Below, piece after piece: positions 45,231 to 54,625 of a DNA stretch of 64,000 nucleotides. Numbering within the stretch: position 1 is the stretch's first letter; the number at the start of each line of letters is the position of its first letter. Location: assembly GCA_011037195.1 (NCBI GenBank), contig JAAEAF010014511.1, positions 31,776 to 95,775 on the forward strand, read 5' to 3'. This stretch comes from Triatoma infestans (lineage: Eukaryota; Arthropoda; Insecta; Hemiptera; Reduviidae). Both the position numbers and the translations under genes were made by a program. The notes beneath the pieces are model-generated. The model searched no databases and was not told the DNA's origin. It worked only from the letters and a program-made list of their open reading frames with translations.

Positions 45231-45860
45231 ACGATCGTGCCAGATTTTCGAAATTGTTTTAATCAGAAACACATGTTTTGAGATCTCCTGAATAGGAAAC
45301 AATGTTTTGTGCGAAAGATTTTTATGTATGTGTGTTAGCAGAATATCTCAAATGAAAAGTCGCAGGAAACTAAAAGGATTGGTTTCCATTTAGGCACTAT
45401 CACCGGTGCGACGCGAAGAATTCGGGCGAAATCCATCTACCGGAAGTGTGATTTTAGTGAATTTTTCAGTTTTTGTGATTTTCTCGAAATACTCGAACGA
45501 TTTTCTTTAAACTTGGTACACTACCTACACATACTAGTGCCTATCACTTGGAAACATTTTCCCATGAAAATTGATTTTTGGAACTTTTTGGGGGGACAGT
45601 AGCGTTATGCTTTCCGCAAAAGTACCAATTCAGCATAATATACGTTTTTACCATCTACATAATATTGATACGCATAAGATATGTTTATAGAAATCCAAAT
45701 TTGAAGAAATTCGGTTAACCGGAAGTGCAATTTTACAGGACGGGTTTTTTTAGATTTTTCAAATTTTCTCGACAACGACAACGATTTTCTTTAAATTTTG
45801 AATTCTTGCTGCATATATAGAAACGTATCACTTTTACTTCAAACATTTTTCAAAAAAATA
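45231..45860 (-). repeat. family D copy, minus orientation
   Basis: In order: AGATTTTCGAAATTGTTTTA, AGAATATCTCAAATGAAAAG, TAGGCACTATCACCGGTGCG, GGCGAAATCCATCTACCGGA, AGTTTTTGTGATTTTCTCGA, GTGCCTATCACTTGGAAACA, AGCGTTATGCTTTCCGCAAA, GGTTAACCGGAAGTGCAATT. Confidence 0.8.
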
Positions 45861-46253
45861 TTATTTTAAAAGGGTTTTTGGGGGCCTCTCAGTCACGTAT
45901 AAATTTATACTGATGCTACTTGGTCTGAGACAGAGGAAGCCCACAGTGTCCACTCATATGAGTCTGAACATTGTTATAGAGACCGTGATCAGATTTGTTA
46001 TAGAAATCGTGATCAGATTCCGAACTCGAGTTTTCCTCCAGATAATTCATGAAAAAAAAAAATCAGAGATGATGTTTGTTACACTTGAGGATTACCATGA
46101 TGATCCAACAGGAAAGTTCCAGTCGAATTCCACCATTGGAAATAAGACTTTACTGATAGATTTTTACTTTCTCTTTTTTTCTTTTTTTAGTGTTAATGGA
46201 TTTTCTTGAAACGATTCTAACCAATGATATTCCTTAAGTATGGTACACTTTTC
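45861..46253. other. non-coding interval before the hammerhead retroposon
   Basis: Contains two tandem copies of TGTTATAGA-A/G-CGTGATCAGATT near 45974-46020. TATGGTACACTTTTC at 46239-46253 is the left target copy of the following element. Confidence 0.6.
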
Positions 46254-46435
46254 ATCAAAGATGTTTTCCCTGCTAGCATGCTTCTTTTTGTGGTCATCGA
46301 CCGGTTTCAGGCATTCGCCCATCACCAGGATGTTTTTGTCAAAACAGTGTATTAACATAGACTTCCAAAGAGCAAATACAGTTAATTCACTGATGCTTTG
46401 CACTGATGCTTTCCAGCTCTGCCAACCACAACAAC
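46254..46435 (-). mobile_element. short retroposon with hammerhead ribozyme motif
   Basis: A 182-bp insert bounded by TATGGTACACTTTTC at 46239-46253 and 46436-46450. Minus strand, from the 5' end: GTTGTTGTGGTTGGCAGAGC with TGGCAGAGCTGG, which fits the pol III box A consensus; a unique middle; then the hammerhead-like part: CATC (46332-46329), CTGGTGA (46328-46322, consensus CTGANGA with one change), helix II GGGC...GCC, GAAA (46308-46305), CCGGTC (predicted cleavage after C46299) and GATG (46298-46295). GGTCGATGACC there partly resembles a box B. No poly(A) tail or ORF. Related to the rearranged copy at 5378-5686. I do not know a named family. Confidence 0.7.
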
Positions 46436-46450
46436 TATGGTACACTTTTC

Positions 46451-46677
46451 TACCTACTATTGGACTATCACTTTTGCCAGGAAATCTTATTTTAAGTTGG
46501 TTGGGTTTTGTTTAACTGTGATTTGTATCCAATTCTTGAAAGTGAGTTATCATCGGAAATGACAAGTTCTGACGTTCTCTGAATACTAAAGAATGTAATG
46601 TACAATGTATGATACACCACTTAGAGATCGCTAGTTAAAATTGCACCTGCAACTGCCATAAAAGGATTGTTGATTGT
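46451..46677. other. non-coding interval
   Basis: Nothing recognised between the retroposon and the 22-bp satellite. Confidence 0.5.
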
Positions 46678-47018
46678 CACAGTGCTGTCTACTTAGTCTC
46701 ACAGTGCTGTCTACTTAGTCTCACAGTGCTGTCTACTTAGTCTCACAGTGCTGTCTACTTAGTCTCACAGTGCTGTCTACTTAGTCTCACAGTGCTGTCT
46801 ACTTAGTCTCACAGTGCTGTCTACTTAGTCTCACAGTGCTGTCTCTACTTAGTCTCACAGTGCTGTCTACTTAGTCTCACATTGCTGTCTACTTAGTCTC
46901 ACAGTGCTGTTTCTTAGTCTCACAGTGCAGTCTACTTAGTCTCACAGTGCTGTCTACTTAGTCTCACAGTGCAGTCTACTTAGTCTCACAGTGCTGTCTA
47001 CTTAGTCTCACAGTGCTG
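46678..47018. repeat. 22-bp satellite, about 15 units
   Basis: CACAGTGCTGTCTACTTAGT plus CT, highly regular, with a few variants (GCAGTCT, GCTGTTTCTT, CATTGCTG). It borders a family D terminus-like element. Confidence 0.97.
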
Positions 47019-47036
47019 ATTATAACTTAGATTGAT

Positions 47037-47143
47037 AAAAATCTGATGTGCAACATTCACAAGACCTTCTCTTCCTGCACCATCACACATCTACTTGACA
47101 AATTTTTTTCTAATTTGGAATTATACGTACGTTTTGTACGACT
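47037..47143 (+). repeat. family D terminus, degenerate
   Basis: AATCTGATGTGCAACATTCACAAGACC is a diverged form of the outer terminus; GACAAATTTTTTTCTAATTT follows as in other copies. Confidence 0.6.
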
Positions 47144-47216
47144 GACCTCACGGTTGGTCTAATGGCTAGCGCACTCACGACGAAAATTCAGAATTTGAAT
47201 CCCGCAATGACAAAAA
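47144..47216 (+). tRNA. tRNA-derived head (SINE or tRNA pseudogene)
   Basis: GGTCTAATGGCTAGCGCACT looks like a D-arm with box A, and AATTTGAATCC, about 36 bases later, looks like a box B/T-arm (canonical GGTTCGAATCC). Spacing fits a tRNA. The anticodon arm does not pair well and no CCA-side acceptor closes, so it is not a functional tRNA. Closest by eye to arginine tRNAs. It may be a SINE head, with the body continuing to about 47300. Confidence 0.45.
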
Positions 47217-47890
47217 CGTGTTAACTCAGCATCGTGAGAAAAAGTAGGCTGCTACAGTTATTAATGAAGCTTGGTAGTGAAGGCCAGAATGCTTGTGGGA
47301 GTCGCGGCGGGCTCACTATATGCCTTCCAATAATAATCGCCGTCTTTTTTTTTATATAGGTCTTAAATAAGATAAGATCTTTTTTGGAAAATTTGTGAAC
47401 ACTGAGAAAAAATTGTAAAATTGCACTTGCAGAAAATAAAGATAAAGCTTCAGCAGAGTTTTGGTTCCGAGTTATTTTGTTCATATAACCACACATGCAA
47501 ACGCCAATTATCTCTCTCTCGCACACCCACACCCTCTCACACACACACACACTCATACATATACAGACATTTTTTCGGCCTCAAAGGACTTCAAAACATG
47601 TAAAATAATACTATTCATTAAAAATGATACTTTAAATCAACGAAAGAGCTGATTGATCGATTTTTAAGAGAAATCTTTTATAATCACTGTGTTCCTTCCC
47701 CTTTCGATATAACCATTATACAGACAGACACATACACACACATACAAACACTCACACACACAACACGTATTACACACAAATACATTCTTAATGAATGATG
47801 GTGACACACTGAATTGATGATGATTCATCATGATATTTCCCGAAAGTGATGTTTCTTAATTTTGTACATCTAACAGTATAATAATAAAAA
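47217..47890. other. non-coding interval
   Basis: CA/CT-rich tracts at about 47505-47560 and 47720-47770. TTTTTCGGCCTCAAAGGACTTCAAAACATG (from 47572) is a family D (+) module. No gene. Confidence 0.5.
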
Positions 47891-48510
47891 CGTGCTGTGA
47901 AACACTCACACAACTCTCACACCAGTTTTCAAAATTGTAATTGACAAATTTTATAGTTAGTATACCAAATTTAATGAAATTTGTCGGTGTTTTTATGGAG
48001 AAAGTCTATGCCGTCCGTTTTACTAATTTTCTTGAAACTCGGAATTCTGTCAATATATTTCTAATTAATTTTGTTTGGATTGTAGAATTGTATAATCAAC
48101 TATCATAGCATTTTAGAGAAAAACATAACCCCACCCCCTCCCCCAAAAGTGTCCTTAATGATTTTCCCGGAGAAATATTGTATGTAAAAGTTGTAGCTCT
48201 TTGCGTGCATAGTTGATATACCAAGTTTCAAGAAAAGCGTTGGAGCCATTTTTGAGAAAATCGCAAAAAAATCAAAAAACCATTCAGTAAAGTGGTTGAG
48301 GAATAGATAACCTACTGTCGGATCCCATGGTGATACCTAAACGGAATATCAAGTTCGAACTTCCTACGATTTTTCGTATTTCAGCTGTACACATACATAA
48401 ATACACAGAGACCACTTTTTAAAAAAACACTTTTTTGGACTCAGGAGACCTCAAGACATATTTCCGGTGAAAACGCGATATTGAAAATTTGACACGATTA
48501 CAGTACTTAG
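47891..48510 (+). repeat. family D copy, fairly complete
   Basis: Starts GTGCTGTGAAACACTCACAC (47892). Then GGAGCCATTTTTGAGAAAAT, TTCCCGGAGAAATATTGTAT, GTAAAAGTTGTAGCTCTTTG, GATACCTAAACGGAATATCA, TTTTTGGACTCAGGAGACCT, AATTTGACACGATTACAGTA. It shows both the outer terminus and the inner end in one copy. Confidence 0.8.
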
Positions 48511-49370
48511 TTAAAAGAGTAAATGGATATAAAAATACATTTGATTTATTCTTATATACATCGAAATGTACAATCGACATAACGATTGAAATAATTTTTA
48601 TCATGGAGAGAAAGTCTATTCGAAATATAATACTCACTATATATATGTGTGTGTGTTGTTTCTAATGTAAATGTAGTGTATATATGTCGTGTGTGGATAG
48701 TGCAAAGAGATTGAAATAGGCGTTAGAATGTCCGTTTGAATGTAGTGCCTTTGGTGTTTATATATATAGTCCGTACATATATATACATATGTATATAGAC
48801 CGTTAATTAGAGCGTGTACAGTGCACTGGATACATGTTAAACTGAATGTCCCGGCTTTGACCTTGTTTGCCCTGCAGCCAGCTAACAACCTCTCCTCTCT
48901 CTCTTTTTCACTCTCCCACTCTCTCTACAGCTCGACAAAAGCACCATTTGAGGTTGAATACAAGCGAAGAGCGGAGTTCTTTTGTAATGTGTGATTGGAG
49001 TGTCCTGCCCGAACCTCTGGCCGTCACAAACTAACCTTCTGATTGCTTCCATTCTGTTCGATGGTCTTCAGGGGGGTACACCCCGTCACTATTTTATGAC
49101 CGTTCATCTCCAGGTGCACACTGATAAACACATGTCAGTGTTTGCAAAATGCTAACATAGTCTGTATTGGAATCTAGATTTGTCGAAAGTATTTGCCTAC
49201 AGCCAACTGACAAACGTATGTTTTAAAAAAATGAATAAATAAATCTGATTGGAGCTCTCGTATAACAATCTCATAAACTTTACTGTTTTATGGCATTGAT
49301 ATTGAAATTTAAAAATAAAAATAATAACATCATCCGGCCATTTTGTCCACTTTCTCTAACTGCTGAAAGT
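48511..49370. other. non-coding interval
   Basis: TA/TG-rich stretch 48640-48800 and a TC-rich tract 48888-48930. No coding or RNA feature recognised. Confidence 0.5.
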
Positions 49371-50018
49371 GGAGTATTGTGACCTGTGTTAAAGTTTCGG
49401 AATAAAGTTCTTTTCAACCAGCTTTCCGGAGAATATTTATGTTACAAGGTTTTCTGAGTACGACAAAAATGTTTTCTGCGAATGTTCGTATTTGTGTGCG
49501 TTTGATGAACCAAATACTACACAAACGAATAAAAATTGCAGTGAGCTCAAACTTGATATGCAAACTCATATCATCACTTTGGAGACGAAGATTTTAGTCA
49601 AAATGAATTAACAGGAATTTAGATTTTAAGGAACGTTTTTTGTTTGTTTTTTCAGTTTTTTTTAAACGATTTTCTGAAAAGGCATCCAGTGATTTTCTTT
49701 AATCTGTGCATACTGATTTTACAGATATAGATCTGATTTAATCCAGGAAAAATTATTTCTGAACGAGAGTGGCCCACATGGACTACAGGCGTCCCTTTAA
49801 TTCCAAAATACCGTACATTCCAACTAAGTAAGTAGGACAAAGAATAATTCAATCGGTTAATGGGTTAAAAGAATATGAGGTTTAAAGAAAATGTTTTTAT
49901 CGAAAATGCTAATTTTTTCAATGTTTTCAAGTTTTTCTCGAAAGCAGCTCAAAACATTTTCCTCTAATTTATATACAATACAGGTATTTCAAAAAAAAAA
50001 AATCGAAAAAAGGATTTT
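49371..50018 (-). repeat. family D copies, minus orientation
   Basis: Modules such as AGTGAGCTCAAACTTGATAT, GTTTTTTTTAAACGATTTTC, CCAGTGATTTTCTTTAATCT and a second partial copy near 49880-49985 (TTTTTCTCGAAAGCAGCTCA). Confidence 0.6.
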
Positions 50019-50084
50019 GTGAAGGGTCCTGGCGTGTTGAAACCTCAAGCAACCCTACACCTGGAACGCAAATTTTATTACACA

Positions 50085-50500
50085 ATTCTACCGTTAAAGA
50101 AAAGTTGTCAATCAGAACCAAGAGAAACTCTTAGAGTATTCTGCGTGCCAGGGTATGTTAGCGTGGAAGATGATGAGATGGCCGACATCTTGGAAGAGAA
50201 CCTCCTATAGGGGGCCAAAAGCCTTTTGTGAGATAACGATTAGCTCCTTCAAGTAGAGCTCAGAAATTCTCTCAGGAGCATCACTCTGCAAAACTCTCCC
50301 AGGCTTGAGGCAAACTTGTCTTGGTAGTTATGACCGGAAAAGGTGTCAGAACCCGGCATCAGTCTGAGTAGAAATAGCCTTCGTATGCGAGGGAATTCCA
50401 GACCCAGGAGGTACTTGAAAAAGCTAGGCCTAGAAAGTGTCTGAAAGAATCTGCAACTGCAGATTTTGTGGGGATTTGGGTGGAGACTACAGAATACCCT
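50085..50500 (+). pseudogene. LINE relic: RNase H end and C-terminal Cys motif
   Basis: Plus strand reads TLRVFCVPGYVSVEDDEMAD, close to the RNase H ending WVPGH..V.GNE.AD of I/R1-type LINEs. About 250 bases on, shifted frames give LKKLGLESV and NCRFCG, matching the order of the C-terminal region (LxxLGL, CRFC). A stop at 50210 and further shifts break it. Truncated on both sides. Confidence 0.5.
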
Positions 50501-50630
50501 AACAGAAAAAGCTCCTATCATTCACAGAAGAAGCCTGCCAGGAGTGTTGGAGGAGGATATATCCTCCCTAGAATTTTAAGTTTTCTTAGAGAAATCAGTT
50601 TGGAAGGGGAACAATACACCTCTATAGTAG
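50501..50630. other. short non-coding piece
   Basis: Tail of the LINE relic with no separate feature. Confidence 0.4.
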
Positions 50631-50835
50631 CAGGACACTATACCACCAAAGGACACTATAGCAGCAGGACACTATACCACCAAAGGACACTAGAGTAGCA
50701 GGACACTATACCACCAAAGGACACTATACCACCAAAGGACACTATAGTAACAGGACACTATACCACCAAAGGACACTATAGTAGCAGGACACTATACCAC
50801 CAAAGGACACTATAGTAGCAGGACACTACACCCCC
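50631..50835. repeat. minisatellite based on GGACACTATA
   Basis: Alternating blocks CAGGACACTATACCACCAAA and GGACACTATAGTAG give a 34-bp unit, about six copies, with some 17-bp half units. Confidence 0.93.
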
Positions 50836-52190
50836 TTTAGAAAAAAGAAAAACGACAAAATGAGAAAGTCATATAAGTGATATTATTTCTCTCTAAAATC
50901 ATACAAATCATCATTTAGTTGAAAAAAATGTAATAATTATAGTGTCTCGGTGTTGCCATGCAGCTATTAGCTCCAATAAAATCTGAACGTAGTTTTGGCA
51001 ACCCTGTTTTAGGCAGTTCATGGTGTATGGAATTCGAGATAACTGGTTTTGTACGTATATGTTTGTAGGCATGAAGGAGAGAGACAGAGAGAGAGTTTTG
51101 GTTTGTGAAGGTTGATAGAATTGGTGGTACGAGGAGAAGATAAGCGGGGTGGAGCAGTTCGACCAGAATCCGGTTTATCGCGGTTTAATCTCCGGAGGAG
51201 ATGAAGGTTTTCCTCTCTGTCTATCTATCTCTCTCTCTTTTTATCTATCTATTTATCTCTCTTTATAACAGTGTTGCCGCCTCTTTGTTGTTAACTCCTA
51301 GCTGCCTCCGCCATCACCCCTCCACCCCGCGGCTAGAGCGACTAGATTGAGAGTCGCCGTCATATTTACAATCCCCCCTACCGCAAGTAGAGGGCGATGA
51401 CTGGTCTGTGACTGTAGTGATGGCTTCATGGGTGTAAGAGTGAGAGTGACAAAAGTACTACTTCTCTGAACGAGTATCCCATCAAGCAGAACTAGGAGAC
51501 CTTGGTTTACCGCCTGCTCCGTCCGACATTACATACAATGATGTCGCCCAGCAGGAAAAAAAAAAAAGGAAGTGAAAAAGAGAAAAGAAAAAGCGGATGT
51601 CAACAGAGAGAGGGCAGCACTGTGTGAGCTCTGTTTAATAACTACACCTCAGAGGACGGTCATGTCGCCCTCTAGCTCGCAGATAAGACACCATGTCCTA
51701 ATGACTTTCCTCTTCAATACACACTATTTCTTACATCACTTCCCTACCCCCTCTTATTCACAGTTGTTCAAAAGAAAAACAACACACAGACATGTCTAAA
51801 CATAAAACTCTCCCTTTTTTTTCTTACACCTCCTCAGAGTTATAATTAAAAAATATAAAAAAGAGAGAAAAAGAGGAAACCTCTTAGAAACTTCCGGTGC
51901 ATATTTTCTTTACAATTTGAAATAAAAATTAAAAACAAAATACTTGTCCACAGCCTTTTAATTAAAAGAAATGATAATCATTAAAATAAGGGGATATAAG
52001 TTACCTTTTTAGCAGGCTGCTAATCATTAATTTTCATTATTTGATAATGTCAAGGAAGTGGCAGATTTGTCTGCTAGTGCATCTAGTCCCTGAGACCAGA
52101 CTACGCTGAAATACTCGGTCATTAGCGTGTGTAACAAAACTCCGGCACCAAAAACTCGGACGTCTTTTTATAGTTAATCTTCCGTCCATA
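50836..52190. other. non-coding interval
   Basis: TC-rich tract with TCTATCTATC units at 51205-51260 and GA-rich runs at 51085-51105 and 51555-51615. Fairly GC-rich near 51290-51370. No coding or RNA feature recognised. Confidence 0.5.
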
Positions 52191-52680
52191 AAATACATTT
52201 ATAATTGATAAATTTTCTTTAAACTTGAAATGTTTACTCATTGAGTTACTCATCAATGGTCTCATGATGGAACCATCAACTTGTACTTGAAAGTTTCTGC
52301 CTTACAGTCCACAAAATTGACATTTAGTTCAAACGCTAAATACATTTGAAATCTAACTTCATAGATCCGTTAAAATCAGTTTTTTCCGTAAAAATGTTTC
52401 AGTGTGTTACATTTAGTGTTCAAAGTTCCATAAAATTGTTGGCGCATTTATTTGAGAAACATATCCATTCTGTCAAGTCTCACTTCCGGTTGATGGATTT
52501 TTGTCGGAATCCTACGTGAACAAATATGAAAAAATCGATTGCTCAAATTTGACATACCGACTGTCACAATGGATATCACAATGGATCCGACACGAAAATT
52601 TCGGCGAAAATCTGTGAACAGTGTAATGACATGGCAAGATCATAGCAATGTCAAACCTTCACAACACATAACAAAAAGAA
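52191..52680 (+). repeat. family D copy
   Basis: TAATTGATAAATTTTCTTTA, TCACTTCCGGTTGATGGATT, TTGTCGGAATCCTACGTGAA, ATTTGACATACCGACTGTCA. Terminus-like AACAAAACTCCGGCACC at about 52134 is too diverged to count. Confidence 0.65.
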
Positions 52681-53040
52681 AGAATAATTTATAACTAGTG
52701 GCCTAGCCGGCTGCTGCCTTCAAGACAAGGCCGCGGCTAAACAAACAAAAATAAGGGTAAATACTTTACATCAAAGCAAGCACCGATAAGGCTGGCCACT
52801 GAACTAAATCGCTAGTCACCGAACTAACCAAGGTCGCACAAGGTCGCACACTAGGACAGATGTCTTGGTGTGAGTGTTGCTAACACTAATATATAAACTT
52901 CGCCCCATTGGAAGAGGGGATGATTATATGATTATACTTCAGTACGTCAAGATTATTATGCGAGCAGCAGTTCCGCGTCCCTATACAGTTTTTATTTATA
53001 CTTATTTCCAAATTGTAGCAATTGTTGGCCGTTAGAATTG
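52681..53040. other. non-coding interval left of the palindrome
   Basis: Contains a short tandem of CAAGGTCGCA (52830-52850). No ORF. It breaks off at GTTAGAATTG where the palindrome starts. Confidence 0.5.
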
Positions 53041-53134
53041 ATGAGAAGTATCTGTTGGTTGGCTGATCGGCCGAAGGGTATCATAAGAAAACACCAAAAA
53101 AATTTTTCTTTCAAGTGTTTTTTATTATTAACCC

Positions 53135-53167
53135 AACGTTTCGACAAACATTGTTTGTCTTCTTCAG
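53135..53167 (-). ncRNA. hammerhead ribozyme motif, left arm
   Basis: Mirror copy on the minus strand: CTGAAGA (53167-53161), helix II GACAAAC/GTTTGTC, GAAA (53142-53139), CGTT with predicted cleavage after U53135. One change from the right arm at the cleavage nucleotide (U for C), still allowed by the UH rule. Confidence 0.6.
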
Positions 53168-53232
53168 GGGCTTAGATTGAAAAGCTTAGATTGAAAAAGG
53201 CTTAGAGCTTACAAATTTTTCAATCTAAGCCC

Positions 53233-53265
53233 CTGAAGAAGACAAACAATGTTTGTCGAAACGTC
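53233..53265 (+). ncRNA. hammerhead ribozyme motif, right arm
   Basis: All conserved core positions are present: CUGANGA as CTGAAGA, GAAA, and a UH cleavage site (GTC). Helix II has seven pairs and helix I five pairs, one a G-U wobble. Activity is inferred; helix III is only AC/GU without a loop, which in known cases works as a dimer or with extra contacts. Confidence 0.65.
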
Positions 53266-53359
53266 GGGTTACTAATAAAAAACACTTGAAAGAAAAAAAT
53301 TTTTGGTGTTTTCTTATGATACCCTTCGGCCGATCAGCCAACCAACAGATACTTCTCAT

Positions 53360-53650
53360 ATACTTATTTCCTTAGTTGTGCATCTTAGTTCATTTATTTT
53401 AATCATTCTAAATTATTAGTTATTTATCTCCTATTTATTTCTAAGTATTTCTTGTTAATAGTTACCATTACTCACGATTAAATTATTGTACAAATACAGT
53501 CTATTTTTATAAATTCCATGTTAATAATTCGAGCACTAACTTCCAAAAATCTCTAAACTAACTTCCGCCCTCTTCAAGACATCTACTACATACCATAGGA
53601 ATCACAATAAACGATTCCACTACAACAGGTAGTAACTTACCATACTATTG
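53360..53650. other. short non-coding stretch
   Basis: AT-rich sequence directly after the palindrome; nothing recognised. Confidence 0.45.
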
Positions 53651-54080
53651 TGTACTACATTTTTTCCCAGTTTTCTGCTTTCCTCGAAAATATTTCTCAT
53701 GATTTGTTTTTCAAAATTTATACATTTACTACATACATACCATATCAGTTACATACTTAACACTTATATTTGAAAAATTGTCCGAGAATTGTCCCGATCT
53801 CGGGGAGTTCTGGGGGAACTGCAACTTTAAACTTTTTTTTATGGGCCCCCTTCAGTTCCGGATCTGTAAGGTAGATCAAAGTCATAGCTATAATACCAAG
53901 TTTAAGAAAGTTGTTGAGAGAAAGTTCAACGTTAAAGACCAGGTTCTTCTTTTTTTCTGGATTTTTAGAAAACATACCCAAACGATTTTCATTTCCTTGC
54001 AATTCTAATTCACGCTCATTATAAACCTTTCACGTTTATATGAAACATTATTCGAGAAAATTGATTTAAGACATTTCTAC
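53651..54080 (-). repeat. family D copy, minus orientation
   Basis: TTTTCTGCTTTCCTCGAAAA, CATGATTTGTTTTTCAAAAT, AAATTGTCCGAGAATTG and ATTATTCGAGAAAATTGATT are family D modules in the minus order. Confidence 0.55.
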
Positions 54081-54625
54081 ATGATCTGACAAATTCAAAC
54101 AGCCCATTTCTAAACTGGCACTTGAAGTTTTGTAGGAGTTGTTAAGCCACTACCTCTGACAGGCATAATACAACTACTTACATATCGTTTCTATGTTCTA
54201 CGAAGCCGCAAAAGAGGTCTGGAAGGGTCACGAAAAGAAATGTGATTGTCAGACCGGGAAATAAGAGAAGAATTCAACCAGATTTAAGGTGTTGGATACA
54301 GCCGCGATGGAAAAGGTCGCGAGGAATTAGGTGATCAGGCAGAATAGAAGAAGTAAGTAGTTGAGCAGACCTTGGTATGGACTCGCCAGTTTATTTCTAA
54401 AAGGGACATGACGTTATAGACTTTAGAGGAATTATCTCCCTAAACTCTATTTCATTTATAACTAAGGAGACAGCAAGGTTATCGCGGTTGCCAGGCCATG
54501 TAGAAAAGTTGTCTACAATGTCCGGGCTGACCCATCATTGACGAAGGATATAGCATAGATAAAAATGGACATCATTTAACGTGGGAATTAGTAATGAATG
54601 AATTAGAATTCTTCTTCTCATGGCT
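54081..54625. other. non-coding interval, possible LINE 3' region
   Basis: Directly downstream (minus sense) of the LINE at 54626-56116. Fragments such as GGAAGGGTCACGAAAAGAAA may be its 3' end; not proven. Confidence 0.35.

Larger units (their letters stand above)
53041..53359. repeat. 319-bp palindrome with a hammerhead motif in each arm
   Basis: Left arm 53041-53182 and right arm about 53217-53359 are near-perfect inverted copies around a 34-base spacer; the outer ends are ATGAGAAGTATCTGTTGGTT and AACCAACAGATACTTCTCAT. The right arm on the plus strand reads helix I AGCCC (53228-53232), CTGAAGA (53233-53239), helix II GACAAAC-AAT-GTTTGTC (53241-53257), GAAA (53258-53261), CGTC (predicted cleavage after C53265) and helix I GGGTT (53266-53270). 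The left arm has the same on the minus strand, with GTT at the cleavage site. This form, with an almost loop-less helix III, is the type known from Penelope-like elements. No Penelope RT is present. Confidence 0.8.

Noticed and set aside
46678..47018. CRISPR array (22-bp units)
   Set aside because: There are no spacers; units are directly contiguous and the window is eukaryotic.
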